This document shows positions 1 through 10,828 of a DNA stretch of 45,436 bases, one piece after another (the stretch's first letter is position 1; the number at the start of each line of letters is the position of its first letter). The position numbers were made by a program, and so were the translations under genes. Under the pieces are notes generated by a model that was not told where the DNA came from, made no database searches, and worked only from the letters and a program-made list of their open reading frames with translations. This stretch comes from Leishmania donovani (Eukaryota > Euglenozoa > Kinetoplastea > Trypanosomatida > Trypanosomatidae), in contig NC_018259.1 in NCBI RefSeq assembly GCF_000227135.1, positions 1,514,476-1,559,911 of the forward strand. Reading direction: 5' to 3'.

Positions 1-264
1 CGCATCGAGAAGCCCGTGCTGAAAGCCGGTAACTCGTTCTACCGCTTCCGCGGCAAGCGCAACTGCTGGCCCAAGGTGCGTGGTGTTGCCCGCAACCCGG
101 TGGAACACCCGCACGGTGGTGGTAACCATCAGCACATTGGTCACCCGTCGACGGTGTCGCGCCACTCGCCGCCGGGCCAGAAGGTGGGTCTGATCGCTGC
201 CCGCCGCACCGGCCGTATTCGCGGTGGTAAGGCTGTCAAGGGCGCGTGGCACCCGGAGGAGTGA
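1..264 (+). CDS. RPL8: 60S ribosomal protein L8 (uL2), C-terminal part
   Basis: This is the last 87 codons of a gene that begins before the window; the frame is open from base 1 to the TGA at 262-264. The protein is the eukaryotic member of the universal uL2 family, a large-subunit protein near the peptidyl transferase centre. Seen here are the family's C-terminal hallmarks: KRNCWPKVRGVARNPVEHP, then the glycine/histidine loop GGGNHQHIGHPST, then KVGLIAARRTGRIRG. The conserved histidine-containing loop that contacts 23S/28S-type rRNA is intact. The end (GAWHPEE) is short, as in cytosolic rather than bacterial-type uL2. It is the first gene of a co-directional array that runs to the telomere. 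The 5' end is missing, so nothing can be said about its start or splice site. Confidence 0.97.
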   Translation, partial: RIEKPVLKAGNSFYRFRGKRNCWPKVRGVARNPVEHPHGGGNHQHIGHPSTVSRHSPPGQKVGLIAARRTGRIRGGKAVKGAWHPEE

Positions 265-1154
265 GGGACACCTGATACGGTGTACCGAAGCTGGTTGCCG
301 TCATGTGTCTGTGTATGTGTCGCTGCTTCCGCCCTCCTACGCAGTGTGCTGGCAGACTCACGCGGGCGCATGTGGATCGCGGGGTGCCACCGCCCTCCTT
401 CCTTTCTTTTTCGTTTCTCTACTCGTACGAGTGTGTCGTTTGTCCTTTCAACACGCGTAAAGGGAAACTAGCCCTCCACGAGGGCGAACCGGAGGGGCCA
501 TCCGTCAGCGTGGCTCTGCGGTAGTGCCTCGCGACGGCCTCCAGGGGAGATTTCGTGTGCTTCGTGATCGCCGTCGTGCGATGGCGGGGCGGTGGCGAGG
601 ACAAAGGGCAGCGGCATCAGGGGTTTCCACTTGTCGACACGTGCTGGCCTCGGATCAAGCACATCACGCGCTGCCCGCTCCGTCTTGCCTGGAATGTCAT
701 TTTCTTGCTCACCTCTGCGTAGGCTTCACTGGACTCCAGGCCCGCGGGTGCTGCTCCTCCTCGTCTTGCGGTGGATGCGCTTGGTGCCTCGCCGTCAGCC
801 GTCCCCCCCCCCCATCTCCCGCTTGTTTGCCTTTCTGAGAGGTTTCTGGCGTATGCTCCTATGAGTGATGCTGACCACATTCTTAAGTTTGTTTCCCGTC
901 TTCTTCACAAAGTCCGCTGCACTCGTCTGGCTCCTCTCTCCTCACCTCTGCGTAGGCAAGGTTGTGGTTAGCTCGCTCGCACGCACTCGCACTCTGCCTT
1001 TTCCAGCACGGTGCGCGCTTCTTCCTCAGCGCATCCGCCCCCTTCTCTGTATACCGTGTAGTCGTCTCAAGCCTTCACCCTGTCGAGCGGGCCGCGGTGG
1101 CAGCAGGGCGACAGCGTGCACTTTATCGAGCATAGACCCCCCCCCGCTCCACAT

Positions 1155-1174
1155 ACACACACACACACACACAC
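1155..1174. repeat. (AC)10 microsatellite
   Basis: Ten uninterrupted AC units in the region upstream of the ERGIC-type gene. Such dinucleotide runs are common in Leishmania intergenic DNA and vary between strains. Confidence 0.95.
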
Positions 1175-1244
1175 GAGGACTTAAATCCCTCTTGCATTAC
1201 GAGACTTCCCATCCTTACCGTCACCGTCAACGTGTTCTCATTTG

Positions 1245-1264
1245 TGCTGATCCCTACCCCCGCA
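1245..1264 (+). promoter_or_regulatory. Candidate trans-splice acceptor for the ERGIC-type gene
   Basis: A pyrimidine-rich run (ending cctacccccgcag) places an AG at 1263-1264, which would give a 44-nt 5'UTR before the ATG at 1309. Predicted by pattern only; a later AG lies immediately before the ATG. Confidence 0.4.
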
Positions 1265-1308
1265 GACTCGCTTTCGTTCCTCTTCTGCCCCCTCACAATC
1301 TTGTCAAG

Positions 1309-2238
1309 ATGCGCGCGGCTCGTAATTGGCAAAGGGCGGATTTCTTCCGTCACATCCCGAGAGACCTTACGGAGCCCACAACTGCCGGCTCCATCATCTC
1401 GGTCGCGTGCGTTGTCGTGATGGTTCTGCTGTTTGCCGGGGAGGTCATCTCTTACGTTTTCCCTCGCATCCAGTCCGACATGATTATCATGCCTGATCTG
1501 GACGACCGGAACACCATCAAGGTGTCCATGGACATGACGTTCCCGAAGATGCCCTGCGCCGTTTTGACTCTCGACATCCTCGACGTATTGCACAACCACA
1601 TGTTCAACTCGATGGAGCACATTACCCGAACGCGCCTTGATGCCGCCGGGCAGCCGATCTCCGATGGGCGCTCCAGTGACGACTTCGTCAGCGTCGCGGA
1701 GGGGTGCCGTCTCGAGGGCTACATCAAAGTTGCCAAAGTCCCCGGTAACTTCCACATCTCGTCACATGGGCGGCAGCATCTGCTTGCGCAGCACTTTCCG
1801 AACGGTATCAACGTCGAGCACAGTATCCATCACCTGTCCTTCGGTACCATCGATGTAAAGAAGCTTGCCAAGAAGGCTGCACTGCACCCGCTTGATGGGA
1901 AAGAGCACCGGAGCGAGGTGCCGATGGTCTACCAGTACTTCCTCGATATCGTGCCCACAATATACGAGAGCAGCTTCTCCACCGTCCACACGTACCAGTT
2001 CACGGGGACGTCGAGCAGCACTCCCGTGCCCGCGAGGCAGATGGCTGCCGTTGTATTCCAGTACCAGCTGTCCCCCATCACGGTGCGCTACTCGCTCGCA
2101 CGCGTCTCGTTGACCCACTTTCTGACGTACGTCTGCGCTATCATCGGCGGCGTCTACACCGTGGCGGGACTGCTGTCGCGCTTCGTGCACAGCTCTGCAG
2201 CTCAGTTTCAGCGTCGTGTACTGGGCAAGGGGGACTAA
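1309..2238 (+). CDS. ERGIC/Erv46-like COPII cargo receptor
   Basis: A 309-residue protein of the Erv41/Erv46 (ERGIC2/ERGIC3) family, which cycles between ER and Golgi in COPII vesicles. The order of parts fits the family: a short cytosolic N-terminus (RADFFRHIPRDLTEPTTAGS, the usual ERGIC N-domain start), a transmembrane helix at about residues 25-48, a lumenal beta-rich region with the family pattern MDMTFPKMPCAVLTLDILD, then EGCRLEGYIKVAKVPGNFH and YQYFLDIVPT, and a second transmembrane helix near residues 268-288 followed by a short tail. The lumenal part has an EGCRLEGY cysteine but lacks the cysteine-rich insert of full-length Erv46, so it is short for the family. The start is the first ATG that gives the family N-terminus; the open frame upstream is low complexity. 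Which paralogue (Erv41- or Erv46-type) is not settled. Confidence 0.88.
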   Translation: MRAARNWQRADFFRHIPRDLTEPTTAGSIISVACVVVMVLLFAGEVISYVFPRIQSDMIIMPDLDDRNTIKVSMDMTFPKMPCAVLTLDILDVLHNHMFNSMEHITRTRLDAAGQPISDGRSSDDFVSVAEGCRLEGYIKVAKVPGNFHISSHGRQHLLAQHFPNGINVEHSIHHLSFGTIDVKKLAKKAALHPLDGKEHRSEVPMVYQYFLDIVPTIYESSFSTVHTYQFTGTSSSTPVPARQMAAVVFQYQLSPITVRYSLARVSLTHFLTYVCAIIGGVYTVAGLLSRFVHSSAAQFQRRVLGKGD

Positions 2239-3728
2239 GCACCTCTTCGCGTGCCTTTGGAAAGGCCTGTGGACTCGTGCACCTGTGTAAGCGCGCACGT
2301 GTGTCTGCACGTTGCGAGATCTGACGTATATGCGTGTGTACTTGCAGACGCGAGAGTGTTCAAGCTATCTCTCGGCTGGGCGGCGGAGCCGCACTCCTCG
2401 CACCGGTGGAGACGGGACGGGCTTCCTGTCACGGTGTCACGGCGCGCCCCCTGCCTCGCTTTCTGTCCCTCGTGTCTGCCGGTGTTGGAGCGCACCATCA
2501 TGATTCTTCTTCGCGGCGTCGCTCTCGCTCTCTTGTGGTATGCAGCTCCTGTTACCACTGCTGCGGCAATGTTACTGTGGCACCGCGTCTTCGCCCTTGC
2601 CGCCTCTCTGCCTTCCTCCCTCGCTTGCTGCTGCACACTTTGTGCTGCGGGCGTGCGCGTTGCAGGGGACGACGGAACGCGCAGCAGAGGCTGCAGCAGA
2701 CACACGGCGCCCCGCTTGTGAACTCCGCGACGGGGCTTCCACGGAGCACCTGTATACTCGTGATCTCTGAAGATGCAGAGAAAAAGGCTGTCAAACAGCA
2801 ACGTGGTAGTCGGCCGGGCAGGACGACGGGTCAGCGGTGAAGGTGATGGCCCTTACTCGCCCCCTCCCCCCAAGTCCCTCCAGGCACGTCGGCCCTCTTT
2901 CACTTGTCGGTTCGCCACGCCCCCGTGGCGTGGGAAAGGCGAGAGCTTCGAACCTGGCACACGAGGCTGCAACGCAGCGTACATAATGGTACAACAAAAC
3001 ATCCGCTTTTCGTCTTCGTGCACACCCACTTGCGCGTCGAGTGCGTGTGGGCGGGAGGGAGACTGGGGTCGTTCAGTGCTTCGTTATCCTTGCTCCTGGG
3101 CTTCGGTGTGCATGGAGGCGTTCGTCGTACGAAGAAGAGCGATGCTGTCGTCAACGAATGCGTGTCGTCTCTTTCGTTTCCCTCCTCGTCTTTTTCTCTC
3201 GCACGGGCCCTCATCCCTCCGCACGCGGCGTGAGCGGCCACAGCGTTCGTGGCAGATGCGTGAGCGCATCTTGCTGCTTGAGCGTGCCGATACCGGAATT
3301 CGAGAAACGATAAAAGCCGCTGCGCCTCTTCCCTCCCTCCGTTTGCGTGATACGCACACACACGCACACACGCAGCACAGCGCGTAGGCGCCCTTGACGA
3401 CTGATTCTAGTCATCACGGCAGTGGGCCGCTTGCTGCGCACCACATTTACGGCTCTCTCTGTCCTTGAGAATTCTTCAGCCGTTTCGGAGCTGTCCCGCC
3501 TTCCTGCTAAGGCTCTCTCTCTCTGCATGCGTGTATGTGAGCTACGTTTGAGCAGACTCTTCACCACCTCCACGCCTTCGCACACGAACACATACATCGA
3601 CTCACGCAAGTTTCTTGGCAGGGGGTGGGGCTGGGGACCGGCCATTCCTCTTTGTAACACTGCAGCTGTTCTGCACTCTGCTGGGGCCATCACATCTGCG
3701 GTTGCTACTTCTGCTTCGGGAGTCCGTC
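2239..3728 (+). other. Intergenic region ERGIC gene - XPB
   Basis: About 1.5 kb without a supported gene. Open frames exist on both strands but are arginine/serine-rich shadows with no recognisable domain. CA-rich and pyrimidine-rich patches occur (for example around 3350-3380 and 3500-3580). Confidence 0.65.
3642..3665 (+). promoter_or_regulatory. Candidate trans-splice acceptor for XPB
   Basis: A short pyrimidine tract (cattcctcttt) leads to a cag ending at 3665, 63 nt before the ATG at 3729. Pattern-based only. Confidence 0.35.
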
Positions 3729-6149
3729 ATGGCGCACTCACTCAGCGGAGATGCTCGCGCCGGCGAAGAGTGCCTCTTCGTTGAGAGCAGGATAGAATCG
3801 GACGGCTACATCACCATCATCGCGGAGTCCTTCCGCAGAAGCTACGTGACTATCCGCCCTCGCTTGACGACGCTAGCGGAGGCCATCTCGCGCCCTTCAC
3901 TGATGCACGAGTACCGCCTGACGCCGTTCTCACTCGGCGCCGCCGTGTCAAACGGGATCGACGCTGCTGAGGCGACCGCCTTCTTGGAGACCTACGCTTA
4001 CGGGCTTGCAGAGAGCAGTGAAAGACGGCAGCTTGTGCGCCAGTTCATCGAATCCTGCATGATGCGCTACAACCTTGCCCGCATCATTATCGATGCGGAA
4101 AGGACCCTCGTGCAATGCAAGAATGAGGAGACGGCCCAGATGCTGCTACGCGACGCCGTGATCGCGTCGGTAGCCGTAACGCCGCTTCGCATATTTTACG
4201 AGAAGAGCTCCTGGGAGGAGAGCCCAGCGCCTTACCCTTCGTTCCTGCTGCAGAGCAGGGCGATGTCAAAGGTGGTGGCCGCCCAATGCGTGGCGCTCGG
4301 CCTCCCCATTCAGCAGCAGTACGACTTCGAGAACGACACATCGGTTCGCACGGCGCACATCTCGCTGCGCACGCATACAAAGCCGCGCCGATATCAGATC
4401 GAGGCGGTCGATGCCGCCATCCACGACGGTACCCTCAACAGCGGATGCCTCCTCCTCCCCTGCGGTGCTGGAAAGACGCTGCTGGGCATCATGCTCATGT
4501 GCAAGGTGAAGAAGCCGACGCTGGTCGTGTGCGCCGGCAGTGTCAGTGTTGAGCAGTGGAAGAGCCAAATTCTCGACTATGCCACATTGGAAGCACCACC
4601 GCCGACGGACGACGGCGATGCAGCTAACGCCCACAGCGGTCGTTCCCACCAAATCAAAAACGGCGCTGCCCGCATCGCGTGCCTGACAGGCAAGCAGAAG
4701 GATCCCATCACCGAGGAAACGGACGTTGTGCTGACAACCTACAGCATGCTGGTCACAGCACACAAGGCCAAGATGCGCCAGCAAGCGACAACAACGTCCA
4801 GCGAGGACGGCCTGTTCACGGAGCGGGGTCTCCGCAAGCGGAAAGAGAACCCTAAAGAGAAGCTCTTCGCTCCGTATGGCTTGTTGATTCTGGATGAGGT
4901 ACACGTGATGCCAGCGGAGAGCTTTCGCGGGAGCCTCGGCTTCGTGGACGCCAAGGGCGTCATCGGCCTCACCGCCACCTACGTGCGCGAAGATCACAAG
5001 ATCCTCGACCTCTTCCACCTCGTCGGGCCGAAGCTGTACGACATATCTATGGAGACCCTCGCGTCACAGGGGTACCTCGCCAAGGTTCACTGCGTCGAGG
5101 TGCGCACGCCAATGACGAAGGAGTTTGGGCTCGAGTACATGCACCGCAGCAGCAAAACGGCACGGGCGAGGACGGCGCCGGTGCTGGTGATGCTGGCTGC
5201 GGCGAACCCGAACAAAATGATGTGCGTGCGGGAGCTTGTGCGGCAACACCTCGACGCCGGCGCCAAAATCCTTCTCTGCTGCGACCACATCACGCTTCTG
5301 AAGGAGTATGGGGAACTGCTTAACGCACCGGTGATATGCGGCACTACGCAGCACAAGGAGCGGCTGATGATCTTCTCCGACTTCCAGAGCACTTCGAAGA
5401 TCAACGTGATCTGCGTCTCGCGCGTTGGCGACGTAAGCGTGAATCTGCCCAACGCAAATGTCGTGATTCAGGTGTCCAGCCACGGCGGCAGCCGCCGTCA
5501 GGAAGCCCAGCGACTAGGCCGCATCCTGCGGCCAAAGGAGCGCGCCGCGAACGGGAGGACGGTGGATGCATGGTTCTACTCCATTATCAGCATAGACACC
5601 GTCGAAATGAACTACGCGGCTCACCGCACCGCCTTTCTCGTTGACCAAGGGTATACGTGCCGCGTCATGGAGTACAACCCTTTCACATCATCGGTCGACA
5701 CCGCTTTAGGAGGTGTGAAGCAGCAGGTAAAGAAGCATCGGATTGGCGACGTGGTGAGCATCAAGCAGGAGTCTTTATACGAGACGCTGCACCATTCAAG
5801 TGTGTTGCAGCCGCGATCCGGCGAGCGCTCCGGGCGTGGTGCCGACGCTGGCGACTGTCGCACCGAGTCGCTCTCATATCAGCTCGAGCTCCTTTCAAAG
5901 GTGGTCTCCAGCTGGGAAATTGAATTCCAGCAGGAGTGCCGCAAGCGCCGCCGCACCGCCGTGAGGGACGCCGACGACAACGCCGCTAACGAGACGGAGA
6001 GCGCTGACGACGTGGTGGAGGCTCGACCGATTCGTACCTATGCCGCCATCAAAAGTGAGTGGCGGAGCGGCGCTGACTCCGCGGCTCGTGTTACGGCGCT
6101 ACGCGACCTCGTTGGTGTCGATGATGGATTTGTGTACCACGAGCTCTAG
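3729..6149 (+). CDS. XPB: XPB/ERCC3 family superfamily 2 DNA helicase
   Basis: An 806-residue ATP-dependent DNA helicase/translocase of the XPB (Rad25) family, the TFIIH subunit for promoter opening and nucleotide excision repair. Helicase motifs are intact: Walker A CGAGKT with Lys249, DEVH box at 389-392, LTATYVRED with the XPB-specific RED triplet at 420-422, and motif VI QEAQRLGRILRPK from residue 591. The post-motif VI stretch AWFYSIISIDTVEMNY and FLVDQGY match XPB closely. Two insertions relative to animal XPB are visible: about 25 residues after the first helicase motifs (near residues 285-310) and about 25 before the DEVH box. The start is the first ATG in a good position; upstream in-frame sequence is low complexity. 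Trypanosomatids carry two XPB paralogues (XPB and the smaller XPB-R). The length leans to XPB-R, but I cannot decide from sequence alone. Confidence 0.93.
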   Translation: MAHSLSGDARAGEECLFVESRIESDGYITIIAESFRRSYVTIRPRLTTLAEAISRPSLMHEYRLTPFSLGAAVSNGIDAAEATAFLETYAYGLAESSERRQLVRQFIESCMMRYNLARIIIDAERTLVQCKNEETAQMLLRDAVIASVAVTPLRIFYEKSSWEESPAPYPSFLLQSRAMSKVVAAQCVALGLPIQQQYDFENDTSVRTAHISLRTHTKPRRYQIEAVDAAIHDGTLNSGCLLLPCGAGKTLLGIMLMCKVKKPTLVVCAGSVSVEQWKSQILDYATLEAPPPTDDGDAANAHSGRSHQIKNGAARIACLTGKQKDPITEETDVVLTTYSMLVTAHKAKMRQQATTTSSEDGLFTERGLRKRKENPKEKLFAPYGLLILDEVHVMPAESFRGSLGFVDAKGVIGLTATYVREDHKILDLFHLVGPKLYDISMETLASQGYLAKVHCVEVRTPMTKEFGLEYMHRSSKTARARTAPVLVMLAAANPNKMMCVRELVRQHLDAGAKILLCCDHITLLKEYGELLNAPVICGTTQHKERLMIFSDFQSTSKINVICVSRVGDVSVNLPNANVVIQVSSHGGSRRQEAQRLGRILRPKERAANGRTVDAWFYSIISIDTVEMNYAAHRTAFLVDQGYTCRVMEYNPFTSSVDTALGGVKQQVKKHRIGDVVSIKQESLYETLHHSSVLQPRSGERSGRGADAGDCRTESLSYQLELLSKVVSSWEIEFQQECRKRRRTAVRDADDNAANETESADDVVEARPIRTYAAIKSEWRSGADSAARVTALRDLVGVDDGFVYHEL

Positions 6150-8022
6150 CGCCACGTGTTCTGCACACGTGCCTGCTTACACTGGCTAAGATGGAGGGGG
6201 GTGAGGCACCCTTTTTTTTGTCTTTCCTTCTCTCTTGTGTTTTCTTCACGCAGGGCCCCTTTCACACTCTATTCGAGGCACGCGCCCACCCGCCGGCAAT
6301 TCCAAAGTGCACTCAAGCAGGCTTCGGAGGGGGGGGGTGCAGCGGAGGCACACTTGCACTGACGATGGGCATGCCTACTCGCTTCCGGGGCGCTCATCAC
6401 GTAGCTCCGCACATGTGCAACTTGCATCAACAACGAAAAAAAAAATGAAGGAAGAAGGAGCGCGAGTCGGCAACGGTTAAGGTGCCCGAACACCCTCTAC
6501 ACCGAACAGCCTGCTTAGGCGTTTTCGGTGCCGGTGAGGAAGTGCACGCGCGAGTGTGTGACTCTCGCCTCGCTCCCTCCCCTCTTCGTCATCGATCACC
6601 GACCTCGGCGCTGTTGTCTCGAGTGCTGCGAACTCTGTATTGCTTTCTTTCCCATAGTCCATCTCTCTCTTGCCCCTCGGTCTGCTTATTTCGTTTCTGC
6701 CATCCTCGATGGCTGTGCTGCTGGCGCCTCACAGCCTCTACAGGCGCTACTGCCGTATTGTTCGTTTACAAGAAACGACAACTGCAAACAGAAAATGGTC
6801 TGAGTAACCTGCTGGCTCGTGGTATACGTCGTGGTGTACGTTGCCAAGTGGATCTACGGGCTCTTCAGACGTCCTGCAATCGAGAACAAGAGGGACAGAG
6901 AGGAGCCGCCATCGGTTAACAGCTCTAGAGCGTGTGAGAGTGGTACCTGATCTTCGCCGTTCAAGCGCCACGGCAAGGGACCTCCGGCCTCCCCGTCTGC
7001 GTAAAGCGGCCACGGCGACGATGCCATTCCCTCCAGCTTGCACCGTGTGAGCAGACGCGTTTGCACGCATCGTATCTGTGGTATCTGAAGCGCCACGCTC
7101 GCGCATGAAACGACTCGCGCACAAATACGCGGGCCGACACGCATCCCAGCTCCTCTACGCGCCTGCGCAAACATCGACAGAACGTAGAATCGACCCCCCT
7201 CCCGCCTCCCCTCCTGAGCAGGCCAGGCCGTTGAGGATGTGAAAGAAGGCTAGTTGCAGGAGGAAGAAGAAGGAACAGACGGTACTCGTGGAACATACTT
7301 GTACTGTTTTTGCAGGGAGCAACGCAACACGTCAAAGCCGATGGGTGCTGTGCCTCCCAGCTGAGCGTCGTTGTCTGCTCTTGAAGTCCGCTTTCTTGTG
7401 GAGGAGGCAAAGGAAGAGCGGCTACGTGTGTGTGGTGTTTCTTGTACTGTATGCCTTTCTCTCTCCCTCACCGCGTATGAGCGCGTGCGTGTGCGCGCAC
7501 TTATTTTATGACGTGTCATGTTGGAACCGCAGGATACATGATGCGGAATGTACGCACGATACAATGCTGCACTGACGCACACTCACGCCTATCAGTAGGC
7601 ACACGCAAACAGCGGCGCAGAAGGAAAGAACCGCATGTAAAAGCGGGCAAGTAAGCAGCCGAGGGGTGAGGGGTAGAGCGCCAGTGGAGAGACGGTGGAG
7701 GAAGGTACTAGCTAGGACAGAAGAAGGAAGAATACGGGCCGGCTTCCTTTGTTGTCATACAAGGGTCGCCAGCGCACGTACTTACATTGCCCCATCTCCT
7801 GGGCAGTTCACTCGTAACGAATGCCCTCGCAATCGGCGCGATGATTTGCCTGCGTGTCCAACTGAGTCAGCCCGGCAGTCGCTCGCGGGGCCCATTTTTG
7901 CCTCTTCGCCACTTGTGCTCTTTCTTGCTTATCTCGTTGCGTGCTCTGTGTGGCCATGGCTCGCTCGCTCTCTCTCTCTATGCTCCCCTTCTCGCATTCC
8001 GTGCGGCCGGTGGGGTGTGCAC

Positions 8023-8102
8023 ACCTTTCTCATTTCTTCTGCCCTCTGTTTCCCTTTTTTCGTTTTTTTTTTTCTGTTTTTTTTTTTTCTTTTGCCCTTT
8101 TT
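8023..8102 (+). repeat. Extended polypyrimidine tract
   Basis: Around 80 bases almost purely T and C, with two runs of ten or more T. In trypanosomatids such tracts direct spliced-leader addition to the next AG and polyadenylation upstream. No AG follows until the cacgaag near 8217. Confidence 0.85.
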
Positions 8103-9098
8103 GGTCTCTTGTATTTAATCCGGCTTGTCTTCCGTTCTTGCACGTTGTGGACGGCTGTCTCGCCGCCTCTGGTGTACTGTGTGCTTCATGTGACCGGCCA
8201 CTTGCCGTGCCACGAAGAGGGAGAGAGAGCAGTGAAACGCCTTGCCCCGCCCACCATGTTTTGCTCTTGGTTCGCGCTGTATGAACTCTTCGGGGTGCCT
8301 CCTCTCTTCCGCTCGCTCGCTCCTCTTTCCCGAGTAGCAGTCGCGCATTTTGCTTTTCTACAGTATTTGTGAGTTTCTTGTTCGGACATGGGGGGGCCAG
8401 CGCTCACTAGGAGAGGGGTAGGAGAGAGAGGGACCGGGCAGCGGACACGTTGTCTACGCATTTCTCTCCATTGTGCGCACTCGAAAATCACGCGATCCCT
8501 CTCTCTCTGTTTTCCCTTGGGTGAGTTTTTTTTTCTGGACACTTGTACGACAGCAGGTGCGAGCATAAAAAAAACTCTATGAAACACAGCCACGGATGTA
8601 CAAGTGGACGCACATGGTGCCACGAAGCACGCGACCATCGGTATGCGTGTGTGCGTGCTGAGCTCATTCTCGAGGAAGACTTTGCACCACGGCAAAGATG
8701 GTCTGCGCCATCGATGGACATCTGTACCTCACACCATTCCGTCGTGCACTTCGGTGGTGAAGGGGGCGTGGGTCGACTTGATGCTACTGCTTTCTTGTGG
8801 TTTCCTGCCTGTTTCTGCCGCAGTGCGCAGCAATCTTCCCCTCTCCCCCTCGGTCTCCTCCGCTGCGGTATGCGTCTGTCTTTTTCGGTGTGCGCGCGCG
8901 ATTCGCAGGCCTGTGTGATGCCCGTCTCTCATTTCTTACCTGTGCCCCCCTGCCACAGCGTGCGCGTCTGTGTATCTGTGCGGCCGCCCTCCTCTCCCCT
9001 CTCACAAGTCCCTTCAGCTTCGTTTCACCTCCTGTCTCTCCAAGCAAGTGCGCACACGCAAAGCATCTCTCCCTCCTTCGTTCTTCTCCTCAATACGT

Positions 9099-9130
9099 CC
9101 TTCCCCCGACGGCGTGCCGTCGGGGGAAGG
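9099..9130. repeat. Perfect 14-bp inverted repeat with a 4-nt loop
   Basis: The arm 9099-9112 (ccttcccccgacgg) is exactly complementary to 9117-9130, leaving the loop cgtg. The flanking bases 9098 and 9131 do not pair. The stem has ten G-C pairs of fourteen and would be very stable in RNA. Confidence 0.95.
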
Positions 9131-9774
9131 CAAGCAGTTGGCTGGAGACGCAGTTCTGCGCACCTAGACACAGCACGTACATCGACGCGTCCACCGCAGG
9201 CGAAGAAGTGAGGAGAATCGACGTCGCCGCCGGGGCCACAAAAGCAAGTAGGGACGAAAAGAAGATCCAGCAAAGCGTTGCGAGGGAAGCGTCATTTGGT
9301 GTCCGTGTGCATTTGTGTATGCAGCGTCCGCTCTCGCTCTCTTTCGGCTCTTTCTTTCTCTCATCGCCTCCTCTGCCTCGATCGCCCCCATCGCTCTCTC
9401 TTTGGGGGGCGCTTGTGGCGTGTCTGCACCCATCCTTGCTCTTCCCTGTCTCGCGCTGTCACCTCATTCCGCTCCTTCTACGGAGCACAGAGACGCAGAG
9501 GCGCACAGTCAAACGTAGCCCTACTCATCCATAAACACCTCTACACATCTCCCTGCCCTCGCTGATCTACGCAGGCCCTGTGGACCCTGTGAACCGGCAC
9601 CGTCGTTGGCTCTCGCTCTCTTCTTTCCGCCCGCTCTGCTGAAGGGCGAAGCCGCTTCTGTGTGTGCGGCTCGTTTCTTTGACTTGATGCGCTTCATATT
9701 CTGAAATCCTTTTGTTTCTGTTTTTGAATCTTGCATGGACATGCTTCCTTTTCGTAGTCTTGTCTCTGCTGGCG

Positions 9775-9792
9775 CTGCTGCTGCTGCTGCTG
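9775..9792. repeat. (CTG)6 trinucleotide repeat
   Basis: Six uninterrupted CTG units in non-coding sequence upstream of the HECT gene. Confidence 0.9.
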
Positions 9793-10321
9793 TTGGCTCT
9801 GTGCCCGTGTGTGCGGCGCGCGCCCTCTCTCTCTGCGACGCCTACCCGCAACACCTTCGCCCTGTCTCGAGCTTTCTCTGCGACCTCCGCACTCATCTGC
9901 ACGGTGGCACGAAGAAGACAGGTGTAGAGAAAGCTGATTTTTGTACACCGGAAGCCCCCCCCCCCGCCCCTCCTCGACCCAAAACTGCGCGCTGTGTGCT
10001 CTGCGAGAGGGAGGAGGGCAGCGACGATCGGACAGCCTTTTTGGACCTGCTTTGCGCTCTTCTCGAATCCCTTGCAGCTCCCTCTCTACCACCTCCCGTT
10101 TTCTCCGCCATCCGCCAATTTCGCAGCTGAGGACGCGTCGACAGCCGCCAAGAAAAGAGAGCCACCACCGTGTTGTCGAGTACTCCTAGATCGCTTGTTC
10201 ACGTCTTCGTATTCCGAAGCGCACGCGCACACAGTCACACACATACACACATACATATCCACACTGGAACGCAAAGGCAGCGTAGGGGAGACGGGATCAG
10301 TCGCCGAACGACGCTCTTTAA

Positions 10322-10345
10322 ATATATATATATATATATATATAT
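10322..10345. repeat. (AT)12 microsatellite
   Basis: Twelve AT units, an easily melted AT-only island in otherwise GC-rich DNA, about 0.6 kb upstream of the HECT ATG. Confidence 0.95.
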
Positions 10346-10800
10346 TCGTGCAGTTTGAGTGATTGAATCTCCTATCATGCCCCGCTTTCGAGGCCATTCT
10401 CCGCACTAGTTTTTCTCATTTTATTTCCAGCCATCCCCTCCCCTCAGGCCGCACTGCCGGCAGAAAGGAAGACATCTCGCTTGGTTTGGCCAGTGTGACA
10501 GACACAATCTCGCCTTCCTCTCGTTCTCGTCGTACGCCACCGCTTGCTGCGGCTTCGTGGTGCCGTTCGTCTTGTCCGCCAACCGTCGCTTCATCTCTAT
10601 CCTTTTTCTTTCTATCTCCACATACGATCAAATAGGCCGGGGCCGGGTGAGACAATCCATCGTCGTCGATCCGCTTGTGTAGAGCGACGCGTGCACCTAC
10701 TAACGCATACAGGTGCCTGCGGAAGTGCTCGTTGCCACCCCCCGCCCATCTGTTTCACGTTAGTGGCGTTTTTTTCTCTTGTGTCGCCCACGCGCTCTCT

Positions 10801-10828
10801 CACCTTTTTGGCCTTCCTCTGCGTGCAG
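10801..10828 (+). promoter_or_regulatory. Candidate trans-splice acceptor for the HECT ligase gene
   Basis: A strong pyrimidine run (ctctctcacctttttggccttcctct) precedes gcgtgcag, with AG at 10827-10828. This gives a 118-nt 5'UTR to the ATG at 10947. Confidence 0.55.

Larger units (their letters stand above)
265..1308 (+). other. Intergenic region RPL8 - ERGIC gene
   Basis: No convincing gene. It should hold the RPL8 3'UTR and the 5'UTR of the next gene. It has pyrimidine-rich stretches, a C-run near 797-807, a perfect 17-bp direct repeat (708-724 and 941-957, starting ctcacctctgcgtag) and an AC microsatellite at 1155-1174. Open frames here are low complexity and overlap in several frames. 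Confidence 0.7.

Noticed and set aside
1123..1755. A 210-codon - strand frame over the ERGIC-type gene
   Set aside because: Antisense to a recognised family domain; begins in a CA repeat.
8797..9534. A 245-codon open frame in the XPB-HECT gap
   Set aside because: Composition is what pyrimidine-rich DNA gives in any frame; overlapping frames of similar length exist, no ATG context or domain supports it.
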